Shown here: in pieces, positions 48,401 to 57,449 of the stretch | Numbering within the stretch: position 1 is the stretch's first letter | Layout: each line of letters starts with the position of its first letter | NCBI RefSeq assembly: GCF_009601685.2 | Contig: NZ_CP045701.2 | Span: 4,216,001 to 4,280,000 of the forward strand | Length of the DNA: 64,000 nt | Source: Pseudomonas brassicacearum | GTDB taxonomy: Bacteria > Pseudomonadota > Gammaproteobacteria > Pseudomonadales > Pseudomonadaceae | Reading direction: 5' to 3' | Program-made: the position numbers and the translations under genes | Notes under the pieces: generated by a model | What the model was told of the DNA's origin: nothing | Seen by the model: only the letters and a program-made list of their open reading frames with translations | The model's database searches: none

Positions 48401-49159
48401 TCAATGGCCTAAATAGACTTCGATGACTTTCGGGTTGTTCTGCACCGACTCCATGCTGCCCTCGGCCAGGACTTTGCCCTGGTGCAGCACCGTGACCTTA
48501 TGGGCGATGCTCTTGACGAATTCCATGTCGTGTTCGATCACCAGCACCGAGCGTCCCTGGCTGATACGCTTGAGCAGTTCTGCGGTCTGGACGCGTTCGT
48601 TGACGCTCATCCCTGCGACCGGTTCATCGAGCATCAACAGGTCAGGGTTCTGCATCAGCAGCATGCCGATCTCCAGCCACTGCTTCTGGCCGTGGGACAG
48701 CAGGTCGGCCTGCTGCTGCAGCAGTTCGCCGAGAAAGATCTCCCGCGCCACCTCTTCAACCCGGGCAATCACTGCGGCACCGCGTTTGAAGAACAACGCG
48801 CCAAACACCTTGCGCCCCGCCGGGTAGGACATCTCCAGGTTCTCGAACACCGTGAGGTTTTCGTAGATCGACGGGTTCTGGAATTTGCGCCCGACGCCGG
48901 CACGGACGATGTTGTACTCGCGCATCTTGGTCAGTTCCTTTCCATCGAACTGGATGCTGCCGCTGGTGGCGCGGGTCTTGCCGCAGATCAGGTCGAGCAC
49001 CGTGGTCTTGCCTGCGCCGTTGGGCCCGATCACCACCCGCACTTCATTACGGTCGATGTACAGGTTGAGGTTGTCCACGGCCTTGAAGCCGTCGAAGGAC
49101 ACCGTCAGCCCCTCGATAACCAGCACCGGCTTGTTCATTTGAAAACCCACGGCGGTCAT
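48401..49159 (-). CDS. urtD: Urea/short-chain amide ABC transporter ATPase
   Basis: A 252-residue LivG/UrtD-type ATPase. Walker A is GPNGAGKTT, the UrtD-typical text is GVGRKFQNPSIYENLTVFENLEMSYPAGR, the signature region is LSHGQKQWLEIGMLL (degenerate, as in UrtD proteins) and Walker B is LLMLDEPVAGMSVNE. Its ATG overlaps the stop of urtC by 4 bp, which argues for the 49159 start over the internal MNKPVLV at 49138. Confidence 0.9.
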   Translation of the reverse strand: MTAVGFQMNKPVLVIEGLTVSFDGFKAVDNLNLYIDRNEVRVVIGPNGAGKTTVLDLICGKTRATSGSIQFDGKELTKMREYNIVRAGVGRKFQNPSIYENLTVFENLEMSYPAGRKVFGALFFKRGAAVIARVEEVAREIFLGELLQQQADLLSHGQKQWLEIGMLLMQNPDLLMLDEPVAGMSVNERVQTAELLKRISQGRSVLVIEHDMEFVKSIAHKVTVLHQGKVLAEGSMESVQNNPKVIEVYLGH

Positions 49160-50343
49160 GGCTGCGTCTCCAGCGAAGGACGTTCAGGAGCCGGAGTCGG
49201 CGGCGCAGTGCGCGGTGTCTCCGGCAGGGGCGCGGCAACGGCAGCTTGCTGCGGGGTACGCCGCAATAAACGGCCAAGGGTCTGGCGGCCATGGCTGTCC
49301 CAGAGTCCGGCCAAGCCATTGGGGAAGTACATGACCACGGCAATGAACAGCCCGCCCATCAGGTACAGCCACAATTCGGGGAACGACTCGGAGAAATAGG
49401 TCTTGCCGTAGTTCACCAGCAAGGCCCCATACACCGCGCCGAGCAGTGACATGCGCCCGCCGACAGCGGCAAAGATCACCATCTCGATGGACGGCACGAT
49501 GCCGACGAACGAAGGCGACATGAAGCCCACCTGCAAGGCGAACATGGCGCCGCCGATGGCCGAGAAAGCAGCGGCGATGCAGAACACGAAAATCTTGAAA
49601 CTGGCCACGTCATAACCGGAGAAACGCACCCGCTCCTCTTTATCGCGCATCGCCATCAGCAGCCGCCCGAGCTTCGACGCGAGGACGAAACGGCCGATGA
49701 AAATGCAGCCGAACAACAAGGCCGCGTTGATGAAGTACAGCAGCAGCTTGGCGCTGTCACTGCGCAGGTCCCAGCCGAGCAGCGTCTTGAGATCCGTGAT
49801 GCCGTTGACTCCGCCGGTCAGGCCCTGCTGGCCGACGATCAGCACCGTGAGAATCAGCGCGATGGCCTGGCTGACGATAGAGAAATAAACATCCCCCACC
49901 CGCCGTTTGAACAGCGCCATGCCAATGATGAAGGCCAGCACCACCGGCACCAGAATCACCGCCAACAGGGTGAAGCTGAAACTGTGGAACGGTACCCAGA
50001 GCCAGGGCAGTTCGGTGATCTGGTTCCAGTCCATGAAATCCGGAATGCCCGGCGTCGACTGGATTTTGGTGCTCTGCGGGTCGGAGGCTTCAAGCTTGAG
50101 AAACATCGCCATGCAGTAGCCGCCCACGCCGAAAAACACCCCTTGCCCGAGGCTGAGAATGCCGCCATAGCCCCAACACAACACCAGGCCGACAGCGACG
50201 AAGGCATAGGTCAGGTACTTGCCTACCATGTTCAGGCGAAAGGCATCCAGGGTCAGCGGGAAGACCACGAGAATCAGCAGCGCCAACAGGCCCACGCCCA
50301 ACAGGTTCTGCTTGCCCGCCAGCATCTTGTCTAAAAGCTTCAT
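49156..50343 (-). CDS. urtC: Urea/short-chain amide ABC transporter permease
   Basis: A 395-residue LivM/UrtC-type permease with about 8-10 hydrophobic segments. The family loop LCWGYGGILSLGQGVFFGVGGYCMAMFLKLE is near the start, and the conserved GQQGLTGGVNGITDL motif is present. The C-terminal 40 residues are a proline-rich cytoplasmic tail (PPTPAPERPSLETQP). It starts 11 bp after the urtB stop and overlaps urtD by 4 bp. Confidence 0.9.
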   Translation of the reverse strand: MKLLDKMLAGKQNLLGVGLLALLILVVFPLTLDAFRLNMVGKYLTYAFVAVGLVLCWGYGGILSLGQGVFFGVGGYCMAMFLKLEASDPQSTKIQSTPGIPDFMDWNQITELPWLWVPFHSFSFTLLAVILVPVVLAFIIGMALFKRRVGDVYFSIVSQAIALILTVLIVGQQGLTGGVNGITDLKTLLGWDLRSDSAKLLLYFINAALLFGCIFIGRFVLASKLGRLLMAMRDKEERVRFSGYDVASFKIFVFCIAAAFSAIGGAMFALQVGFMSPSFVGIVPSIEMVIFAAVGGRMSLLGAVYGALLVNYGKTYFSESFPELWLYLMGGLFIAVVMYFPNGLAGLWDSHGRQTLGRLLRRTPQQAAVAAPLPETPRTAPPTPAPERPSLETQP

Positions 50344-50353
50344 TGGCTCGCCT

Positions 50354-51271
50354 CTACTTGCGCACTTTGATGGAGAACAACCCTTGAGGGCGCAACATCA
50401 GGATCAGAATCACCCCGGACAGGGTCAGCACCTTGGCCATCGAACCACTGAGGAAAAACTCCGAGATCGATTGGGTCTGGGCAATGACGAACGCCGACGC
50501 AATGGTGCCGAACAGGCTTTGTGCGCCGCCGAAGACCACCACCAGGAAGGTGTCGACGATGTACTGCGAGCCCGCGGTGGGACCGGTGGAGCCGATGGTG
50601 GTAAAGGCCGCGCCGGCCACCCCCGCGACACCACAACCGAGGGCAAAGGTCATGCGGTCGACCTTGCGCGTGTTGATGCCCACGGCACGGCTCATCAGTC
50701 GGTTTTGCACCGTGGCCCGTACTTGCAGGCCCCAGCGTGAACGGTAGAGCAAGAGAAAAATGGCCGCGGTGAGCAGCAGGGTCAGGGCCATCATGAACAG
50801 GCCGTTGCGCGGGATCTCGATGGCCTCGGTGAAGTTGAACGAGCCCATCAACCACTCTGGCGGCGTCGCGCTGACTTCACGGGCGCCGAACACCGAACGG
50901 AAGGTCTGCTGCATCACCAGCGACAGCCCCCAGGTCGCCAGCAATGTGTCCAGCGGACGCTTGTAGAGCCGACTGATCATCGCCCACTCCACCAGCCAGC
51001 CGATGGCCCCGGCCACCAGAAACGACAGGGCGATGGCGATGAAAAAATAATAGGGTTGAAACCATGGGGCGAAATGACTGGTCAGGCTCGAACAGACATA
51101 GGTGGTGTAGGCGCCGATCGTGAGGAACTCGCCGTGGGCCATGTTGATGACCCCCATCTGGCCGAAAATGATCGCCAGCCCCAATGCCATCAACAGCAGC
51201 ACGCAGAACACGGACAAGCCGTTGAACCCCTGCATCGCCGCGATGGCACCAAATTCCGATAGCCATTCCAT
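50354..51271 (-). CDS. urtB: Urea/short-chain amide ABC transporter permease
   Basis: A 305-residue LivH/UrtB-type permease with about 8 hydrophobic segments and the family text LGLAIIFGQMGVINMAHGEFLTIGAYTTY and LATWGLSLVMQQTFRSVFGA. It lacks the long N-terminal periplasmic domain that some UrtB proteins carry. It lies 110 bp downstream of urtA and 10 bp before urtC. Confidence 0.9.
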   Translation of the reverse strand: MEWLSEFGAIAAMQGFNGLSVFCVLLLMALGLAIIFGQMGVINMAHGEFLTIGAYTTYVCSSLTSHFAPWFQPYYFFIAIALSFLVAGAIGWLVEWAMISRLYKRPLDTLLATWGLSLVMQQTFRSVFGAREVSATPPEWLMGSFNFTEAIEIPRNGLFMMALTLLLTAAIFLLLYRSRWGLQVRATVQNRLMSRAVGINTRKVDRMTFALGCGVAGVAGAAFTTIGSTGPTAGSQYIVDTFLVVVFGGAQSLFGTIASAFVIAQTQSISEFFLSGSMAKVLTLSGVILILMLRPQGLFSIKVRK

Positions 51272-51381
51272 GATGATGGACTCCTGCTTGGAGGGAGGAT
51301 GTGGAAAAACGTTGGAGCTCCATCGCCGGCAGCCAGCGCCTACAGAGTGTTGGAGTCGGCTTGCCGCGATAGGCCCAGACC

Positions 51382-52626
51382 TTACTGATAGCCTTTAGGG
51401 AACGGATTCGGTTCGATCAGATCAGACTCGTACACCACCTTGAACTGACCATCGGGCTGTACTTCACCGATGCGGGTCTTGCTCCACAGGTGATGGTTTT
51501 CATGCACTTTGACGTAGCCTTCAGGTGCGGTTTTCAACTCGATGCCCGGCGAGGCTGCAACCACTTTGTCGACATCGAAACTGCCGGCTTTTTCCACCGC
51601 AGCCTTCCACAACCATGGGCCCAGATACGCGGCCTGGGTCACGTCGCCGATCACCGAATCCTTGCCGTACTTGGCCTTGAAAGCGTCGACGAAGGCTTTG
51701 TTGTTGGGGTTGTCCAGGCTCTGGAAGTACTTCATCGAGGCATAGAAACCGGCCATGTTCTCGCCGCCGATGCCCAGCAATTCATCCTCGGTCACCGACA
51801 GGGTGAGCAAGGTCTGCTTGGCCGAATTGACGCCCGCCGCGTTGAGTTGTTTGTAGAAGGCCACGTTGGAGCCACCCACTACGGCGGCGAACACCACGTC
51901 AGGTTTCTTCAGCTTGACTTTGTTGATCAGCGAGCCGAACTGGGTGTTGCCCAGCGGGTAGTAGTCTTCGCCGACCACGGTGCCGTGCAGCACGTTTTCA
52001 ATGTGTTTGCGCGCAATCTTCATCGAGGTGCGTGGCCAGATATAGTCCGACCCCACCAGGTAGAAGGTCTTGGCGCCTTTGGTCTTGGCGATCCAGTCGA
52101 GGCTGGCGAGGATTTGCTGGGTGGCTTCCTGGCCCGTGTAGATCACGTTCTTCGACTGCTCCAGCCCCTCGTAGAAAGTCGGGTAGTAGAGCAGGCCGTT
52201 TTCTTTCTCGAAAATCGGCAGCACAGCCTTGCGCGAGGCCGAGGTCCAGCAACCGAATACCGTGGCCACCTTGTCGTTGACCAGGAGCTTCTTGGCCTTC
52301 TCGGCGAAGGTCGGCCAGTCGGAGGCGCCGTCTTCCTGGATCACCTTGATCTGCCGACCGAGGATGCCGCCTGAAGCGTTGATCTGCTCGATGGCCAGGC
52401 GTTCGGCCTGGATCGAGCCGGTCTCGGAAATCGCCATGGTGCCGGTGGCCGAGTGCAACTGGCCGACCGTGACTTCAGTGGCGGTCACCGCCAGGCCGGT
52501 GCTATTGGCCTCGTCCGCCCATACACCCTGGCTGAACACACTGGCAGCCAGTAACGACAGGGCCGCCGCCCCCAGCGCCAGGCGGCGCGGCAACAGGCCT
52601 TTAGTCCGGATCAATCGTGGTTCCAT
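51382..52626 (-). CDS. urtA: Urea/short-chain amide ABC transporter binding protein
   Basis: A 414-residue periplasmic binding protein with a long, arginine-containing signal peptide (cleavage near VWA-D, residue 38). The mature part follows the UrtA/FmdD pattern: VTVGQLHSATGTMAISETG, FGCWTSASRKAVLPIFEKENGLLYYPTFYEGLEQSKNVIYTG and YYPLGNTQF. UrtA and the amide-binding FmdD are close relatives and cannot be told apart here with certainty. It is the first gene of the minus-strand amide operon. The divergent promoter with its palindrome lies just upstream. Confidence 0.9.
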   Translation of the reverse strand: MEPRLIRTKGLLPRRLALGAAALSLLAASVFSQGVWADEANSTGLAVTATEVTVGQLHSATGTMAISETGSIQAERLAIEQINASGGILGRQIKVIQEDGASDWPTFAEKAKKLLVNDKVATVFGCWTSASRKAVLPIFEKENGLLYYPTFYEGLEQSKNVIYTGQEATQQILASLDWIAKTKGAKTFYLVGSDYIWPRTSMKIARKHIENVLHGTVVGEDYYPLGNTQFGSLINKVKLKKPDVVFAAVVGGSNVAFYKQLNAAGVNSAKQTLLTLSVTEDELLGIGGENMAGFYASMKYFQSLDNPNNKAFVDAFKAKYGKDSVIGDVTQAAYLGPWLWKAAVEKAGSFDVDKVVAASPGIELKTAPEGYVKVHENHHLWSKTRIGEVQPDGQFKVVYESDLIEPNPFPKGYQ

Positions 52627-52729
52627 GCTGCTACTCCTCTGCGGTGACGCTGACAGCTCGCCTTGGGGCGGCCGGCAACGGTGGTGGCATCAGCATGGCG
52701 GCGCGGATCGGTGACGGGTATACGCAGCC

Positions 52730-52758
52730 TGACGTAAGCGCATACGTCATTTGACGTA
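52730..52758. promoter_or_regulatory. Palindromic operator with third half-site in the divergent urtA/sensor promoter
   Basis: TGACGTA (52730-52736), a 6-bp spacer, TACGTCA (52743-52749), then a further TGACGTA at 52752-52758. The two arms are an exact 7-bp inverse. The block lies in the 320-bp gap between the amide operon and the sensor-regulator pair, the expected place for a LuxR-type response regulator dimer site. No other palindrome of this quality was seen in the gap. Confidence 0.6.
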
Positions 52759-52946
52759 GGGAAAAATGCACCAAGGCGGCGCAGGCTGTCGCTCCAGGCC
52801 CCGCCTGAACGGCACTGCGCGCACGCGCGCGCAGGCAACAGCTGGCGCGGCAAGACGGCGCGGTGCAGGGCATGAAAATTGCTCGGCTATCCGCCACGGG
52901 CACACTCGCCAGGCACGGAGCGCCTTGACCCCAGGAGTCTTTCACT

Positions 52947-55900
52947 GTGCTTCCACCTGGCACCCAGCGCATCGCCAAGATCCGTCGCGACTACAACAGT
53001 TGGGTCGCCGACGAAACCATGGAAGACTACGCCCTGCGCTACACACCAAAGTCCTTCCGCAGGTGGTCGGAGCTGCGCATCGCCAACACTGCCCTGGGCG
53101 CGGTGTCGTTCCTGGCCCTGGAGGCGATTGGCGGGGTACTGGCCCTGAGCTACGGCTTCACCAACACCTTCTGGGCGATTCTCGCCGTGAGCCTGATCAT
53201 CTTCCTCACCGGCCTGCCCGTCAGCTACTACGCCGCCCGCTACGGCGTCGATATGGACCTGTTGACCCGCGGTGCCGGCTTCGGCTACATCGGCTCGACC
53301 ATTACGTCGCTGATCTACGCCAGCTTCACCTTCCTGTTCTTCGCCCTGGAAGCAGCGATCATGGCCCTGGCCTTGGAGCTGTACTTCCATATCCCATTGG
53401 CCTTTGCCTATGTGATCTGCTCTGTGCTGGTGATCCCCCTGGTGGCCTATGGGGTGACCCTGATCAGCCGCCTGCAACTCTGGACCCAGCCGTTGTGGCT
53501 GGTGCTGCTGGTGCTGCCCTATCTGTTTGTGCTGCTGAAAAACCCCGAGGCCTTCAGCGACTGGACCAGTTTCCAGGGCCGAGATGCCAGCGGCGACTTC
53601 AATCTGCTGGCGTTTTGCGCAGCCTGTACCGTGGCCCTGTCCCTGGTGACGCAGATCGGCGAACAGGTCGACTACCTGCGCTTCCTACCGGAAAAAACCG
53701 CGGCCAACCGCAAGCGCTGGTGGGCCGCCCTGCTCTGCGCCGGCCCCGGCTGGATCCTGCCCGGCGCGCTGAAAATGTTCGCTGGCGCCTTCCTGGCGTT
53801 TCTCGCCCTGCAACACGAGATCCCCATCGAGCGCGCTGCGGAACCGACCCAGATGTACCTGGTGGCCTTCGGTTATGTGTTCGCCTCGCCGGAATGGGCC
53901 CTGGCGGCCATGGTGCTGTTCGTCTTCGTCTCGCAGATGAAGATCAACCTGACCAACGCCTACGCCGGTTCCCTGGCCTGGTCGAACTTTTTCGCCCGGG
54001 TCACCCACAGTCACCCCGGCCGCGTAGTGTGGCTGGTGTTCAATGTGGCGATTGCCCTGATGCTGATGGAGTTGGGGGTATTCGACGTCATCGACCAGGT
54101 GCTCGGTCTCTACGCCAACATCGCCATCGCCTGGATCGGCTCGGTGGTCGCCGACCTGGTGATCAACAAACCCTTGGGGTTGTCACCGAAACACATCGAG
54201 TTCAAGCGCGCTCACCTCTACGACATCAACCCGGTGGGCGTCGGCTCCATGCTGATTGCCTCGCTGCTGTCGGTCCTCGCCCACTTCGGTCTATTTGGTG
54301 CACTGGCCCAGGCCGCCCCGCCCTTCGTCGCCCTCGGCACCTCGCTGGTCATGACCCCGCTGCTGGCCTGGGCCACCCGCAGCCGCTATTACATTGCCCG
54401 CACCAGCGATCCGCTACTGCTGCAACCGGTGGCACCGAGCACGCAGATCACCTGCGGCCTGTGCAGCAACCCGTTCGAAACCGCCGACATGGCTTTCTGT
54501 CCGGCCTACAGCACGCCCATCTGCTCACTTTGCTGTTCGCTGGACGCGCGTTGCGGCGATCGCTGCAAACCCCACGGGCGTCTGTCGGCGCAGTTCGAAG
54601 CGCTGTTGCATTGGTTGCTGCCCAATGCCACGGTGCCGCGCCTGCACACCCGGCTGGTGCATTACCTGGGCCTGCTGCTCGCGCTGATCCTGATGCTCAG
54701 CGGCGCTCTGGCGCTGATCTATGGCCAGGCCTCCCAGGGACTGCCCCACTCGCCGCAAGCCCAGGCGACGCTGTACCAGGCATTTTTCCAGGCCTTCCTG
54801 ACGCTCTCGGTACTGGCGGCCATCCTCGCCTGGTGGGTGGTTCTAACGCGGGAAAGCCGCCGCGTGGCCCAGGAAGAATCTGACCGCCAGACCCTGCTGC
54901 TGATGCAGGAAATCGAAGCCCACCGCTTGACCGACCAGGCCCTGCAAGATGCCAAGGAAGCTTCCGAGGCGGCCAACGCGGCCAAGAGTCGCTACGTCAC
55001 CGGACTGTCCCACGAACTGCGTACGCCGTTGAACAGCATCCTCGGTTTTACCCAGATCCTGCAGCGCGACGCGGCCATGCCGGAGCAGCATCAGGATGCC
55101 CTGGCGACCATCCTGCGCAGCGGCTCGCACCTGCTGTCGCTGATCGACGGCCTACTCGATGTGGCCAAGATCGAGGCCGGCAAATTGCGCCTGGAAGCGA
55201 CGGAAATCCCCTTCCCGGAACTGATCCACGATCTGGAGCTGATGTTCACCCCACAAGCCCGGGACAAAGGGTTGCGCTTTCGCCTGGAGCTGATCGGCAA
55301 GATGCCGGCGGTGGTGCGAGGCGACGAAAAGCGCGTCCGGCAGATCCTCATCAACCTGTTGGGCAATGCGGTCAACTTCACCGACAGCGGCGAGGTCTGC
55401 CTGCGGGTCAGCTACATGCGCGAGACGGCAACCTTCGACATCATCGACACGGGTATCGGCATCGACCCCGAGCACATCGAGCGAATCTTCCAGCCTTTCG
55501 AACGCGGTGATCTGACGCGCCAGGACAAGGGCGTTGGCCTGGGCCTGACCATCACCCGCATGCTCACCTCGTTGATGGGCGGCGAGTTGCAGGTCAAGAG
55601 TCAGCAGGACAAGGGCACCTGTTTCCAGGTGCGCCTGTTTCTGTCGCAAGTACGGGTGCCGCAGGCGGTGATCCATGTCGAACACGACATCATCGGCTAC
55701 CAGGGGCCGCGGCGTCTGGTGCTGGTAGTGGACGACCATGTGGACCATCGCAAGGTCCTCAGCGGCATGCTCACGCCCCTGGGCTTTGAAGTGGTCCAGG
55801 CCAGCAACGGCCAGGAAGCGATTCGCCAGGTCGCCCTGCTGGGGCCGGACCTGATCCTCATGGACCTGTCGATGCCGACGATGGATGGCTGGGAAACCAG

Positions 55901-56339
55901 CCGGCTGATCCGCCGCAATGCGTTGTCCACGGCACCGATCATCGTGATTTCGGCCAATGCCTTTAACGACGAGCGCGAGCGCAGCCTGGCCAGTGCCTGC
56001 AACGACTACCTTGCCAAGCCAGTACACACCCCGGAACTGCTCGAACGGATCCAGCAGCAGCTCGACCTGCACTGGCTGCGCCGCGAAAAACCAGCCCCTG
56101 CGACATTCCCCGACCCGGGGATATTGCCCTCACAGCCTGAGCTCATCGCCCTCGGCGAACTCAGCGCCATCGGCTACGTACGCGGCCTGCATGAAAAACT
56201 CGACGCCATCCAGGCCGAGACGCCAGCCACCGCCCCTTTCATCAGTTCGCTACGCAAGCTGCTGAAAAACTTTCGCCTGGACGAAATCAACCGCGCCCTC
56301 AAGGAGGCAGAAGATGAATGCACTGACCACAGTCGCTGA
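52947..56339 (+). CDS. NCS1-permease-coupled hybrid histidine kinase
   Basis: A 1130-residue fusion. About 1-490 is a 12-helix NCS1 (purine/cytosine/allantoin) permease-like domain: GVLALSYGFTNTFWAILAVSLIIFLTGLPVSYYAARYGVDMDLLTRGAGFGYIGST. Residues about 503-541 form a cysteine cluster (CGLC...CPAYSTPICSLCCSLDARCGDRC), a likely metal site. Two more membrane segments (about 570-630) and a helical linker follow. The kinase has phospho-acceptor H689 ([12 protein letters not shown]) and N, G1 and G2 boxes (NLLGNAVNFTD, DTGIGID, GVGLGLTITRML). A receiver domain follows with D973 (LILMDLSMPTMDG) and a short C-terminal helical tail. It is divergent from the amide operon and overlaps its response regulator by 26 bp. 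The permease part probably senses an amide or urea-like solute; transport itself is unproven. Confidence 0.88.
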   Translation: MLPPGTQRIAKIRRDYNSWVADETMEDYALRYTPKSFRRWSELRIANTALGAVSFLALEAIGGVLALSYGFTNTFWAILAVSLIIFLTGLPVSYYAARYGVDMDLLTRGAGFGYIGSTITSLIYASFTFLFFALEAAIMALALELYFHIPLAFAYVICSVLVIPLVAYGVTLISRLQLWTQPLWLVLLVLPYLFVLLKNPEAFSDWTSFQGRDASGDFNLLAFCAACTVALSLVTQIGEQVDYLRFLPEKTAANRKRWWAALLCAGPGWILPGALKMFAGAFLAFLALQHEIPIERAAEPTQMYLVAFGYVFASPEWALAAMVLFVFVSQMKINLTNAYAGSLAWSNFFARVTHSHPGRVVWLVFNVAIALMLMELGVFDVIDQVLGLYANIAIAWIGSVVADLVINKPLGLSPKHIEFKRAHLYDINPVGVGSMLIASLLSVLAHFGLFGALAQAAPPFVALGTSLVMTPLLAWATRSRYYIARTSDPLLLQPVAPSTQITCGLCSNPFETADMAFCPAYSTPICSLCCSLDARCGDRCKPHGRLSAQFEALLHWLLPNATVPRLHTRLVHYLGLLLALILMLSGALALIYGQASQGLPHSPQAQATLYQAFFQAFLTLSVLAAILAWWVVLTRESRRVAQEESDRQTLLLMQEIEAHRLTDQALQDAKEASEAANAAKSRYVTGLSHELRTPLNSILGFTQILQRDAAMPEQHQDALATILRSGSHLLSLIDGLLDVAKIEAGKLRLEATEIPFPELIHDLELMFTPQARDKGLRFRLELIGKMPAVVRGDEKRVRQILINLLGNAVNFTDSGEVCLRVSYMRETATFDIIDTGIGIDPEHIERIFQPFERGDLTRQDKGVGLGLTITRMLTSLMGGELQVKSQQDKGTCFQVRLFLSQVRVPQAVIHVEHDIIGYQGPRRLVLVVDDHVDHRKVLSGMLTPLGFEVVQASNGQEAIRQVALLGPDLILMDLSMPTMDGWETSRLIRRNALSTAPIIVISANAFNDERERSLASACNDYLAKPVHTPELLERIQQQLDLHWLRREKPAPATFPDPGILPSQPELIALGELSAIGYVRGLHEKLDAIQAETPATAPFISSLRKLLKNFRLDEINRALKEAEDECTDHSR

Positions 56340-57006
56340 ACCCGGTGTCGTGCTGATTGTGGACGACACCCCGGACAACCTCGCCATGCTCTCCGACGCC
56401 CTCAACGATGCCGGCTACATGGTACTGGTGGCCCTCGACGGGCTCAGCGCCCTGAACCGCATCGAACGCCGGCGTCCGGACCTGATCCTGCTGGATGCGA
56501 TGATGCCGGGCCTGGACGGCTTCGAGACCTGCCGGCGGATCAAGGAGCAGCCGGCCAACGCCGATATTCCGGTGCTGTTCATGACCGCGCTGACGGAAAG
56601 CAGGCATGTGGTCCAGGGCTTTGAAGTGGGTGGCAGCGACTACGTGACCAAGCCGATCCAGACCGACGAAGTGCTGGCCCGGGTCGCCGCGCACCTGCGC
56701 ACCTCGCGCATCCTGCTGTCGGCCCGAGCGTCGTCACAGCCAACCGCGCCGAGCCTGGACGACGAGCCGGCGCACAGGGTGCTGTCGGCACGCTTTCAGC
56801 TCACCGGTCGGGAAGTCGAGGTTCTGCGCTGGGTGGCCTGCGGCAAGACCAACCGCGACATCGGCACCATCCTTGATCTGAGCCCACGCACCGTGAACAA
56901 ACATCTGGAACATGTGTATGTGAAGTTAGGTGTAGAAACGCGCACAGCAGCGACCTCCGTGGCCTTGTCGGCGATGACCGATTCTCGCAACAGTGCTTCA
57001 AGGTAA
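56314..57006 (+). CDS. LuxR-family response regulator
   Basis: A 230-residue regulator: receiver domain (about 12-125) with phospho-acceptor D61 (LILLDAMMPGLDGFET) and K in YVTKPIQTDEVL, a linker, and a C-terminal LuxR helix-turn-helix (about 165-215) with LTGREVEVLRWVACGKTNRDIGTILDLSPRTVNKHLEHVYVKLGVETRTAA. It overlaps the hybrid kinase by 26 bp, so the two are translationally coupled. It probably controls the divergent amide/urea operon through the palindrome at 52730-52758. Confidence 0.9.
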   Translation: MNALTTVAEPGVVLIVDDTPDNLAMLSDALNDAGYMVLVALDGLSALNRIERRRPDLILLDAMMPGLDGFETCRRIKEQPANADIPVLFMTALTESRHVVQGFEVGGSDYVTKPIQTDEVLARVAAHLRTSRILLSARASSQPTAPSLDDEPAHRVLSARFQLTGREVEVLRWVACGKTNRDIGTILDLSPRTVNKHLEHVYVKLGVETRTAATSVALSAMTDSRNSASR

Positions 57007-57155
57007 GCCGCGATAACCAGATGTATTGTTGGATATTACCGGCTGCATCCGGTAATGGTCACAGTAGCGCCGCAAGGCTTTGGCATCGTAGCCCTTGTCA
57101 GCCAAAAGCCAGCGACAGCGTTTGCGAGGACGATCGCGCAATTGGGGGATATAAG
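57006..57155 (-). pseudogene. IS5-type transposase fragment
   Basis: On the minus strand this stretch translates as IPQLRDRPRKRCRWLLADKG, then YDAKALRRYCDHYRMQPVIS and NNTSGYRG. This matches the middle DDE region (LADKGYDA...LR.YC) of IS5-family transposases common in Pseudomonas. No start, stop or inverted ends are present, so only a ~50-codon scar remains, lying directly after the response regulator stop. Confidence 0.75.
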
Positions 57156-57244
57156 GTTGCACGACTTGAAACACACGTCACGCAAAAGTCACGCACATGA
57201 AAAAGGCCAATGCTGTGAACATTGGCCTAAGTCATTGAATAATA

Positions 57245-57289
57245 TGGTCGGGACGGAGTGATTCGAACACTCGCCCCCTAGCACCCCAT
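57245..57289 (-). other. tRNA-Pro 3'-half duplicate (integration site scar)
   Basis: Read on the minus strand, the sequence runs from an anticodon-loop-like ATGGGGTG (GGG anticodon) through the T-arm stem-loop GAGTG-TTCGAAT-CACTC (57256-57272) to CCGTCCCGACCA, the 3' end of a tRNA-Pro. The 5' half is absent, so it is not a functional tRNA. A tRNA 3' fragment beside an integrase gene marks an att site. The intact tRNA-Pro should lie outside this window. Confidence 0.85.
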
Positions 57290-57449
57290 CTCCTTTTTCA
57301 TACTTCTTGAAAGCTTCCAAAATTTTACTCTGGATTTTTCCAAGCGAGTATTTACTTGAGCTCCAGCGGTGTTCTGCTCTACGAGAGTCCAGGAACGTCC
57401 ATCAAGAGCTGACGTTTTTGTGGGGGGAAAAGTAGGGGGAACCCGTTTT

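Noticed and set aside
52766..54883. A 705-codon plus-strand frame over the hybrid kinase gene
   Set aside because: It is out of frame with the kinase and Arg/Pro/Gly-rich, the usual shadow of high-GC coding DNA.
57245..57289. A functional tRNA gene
   Set aside because: Only the half from the anticodon loop to CCA is present; the D-arm and 5' acceptor strand are missing.
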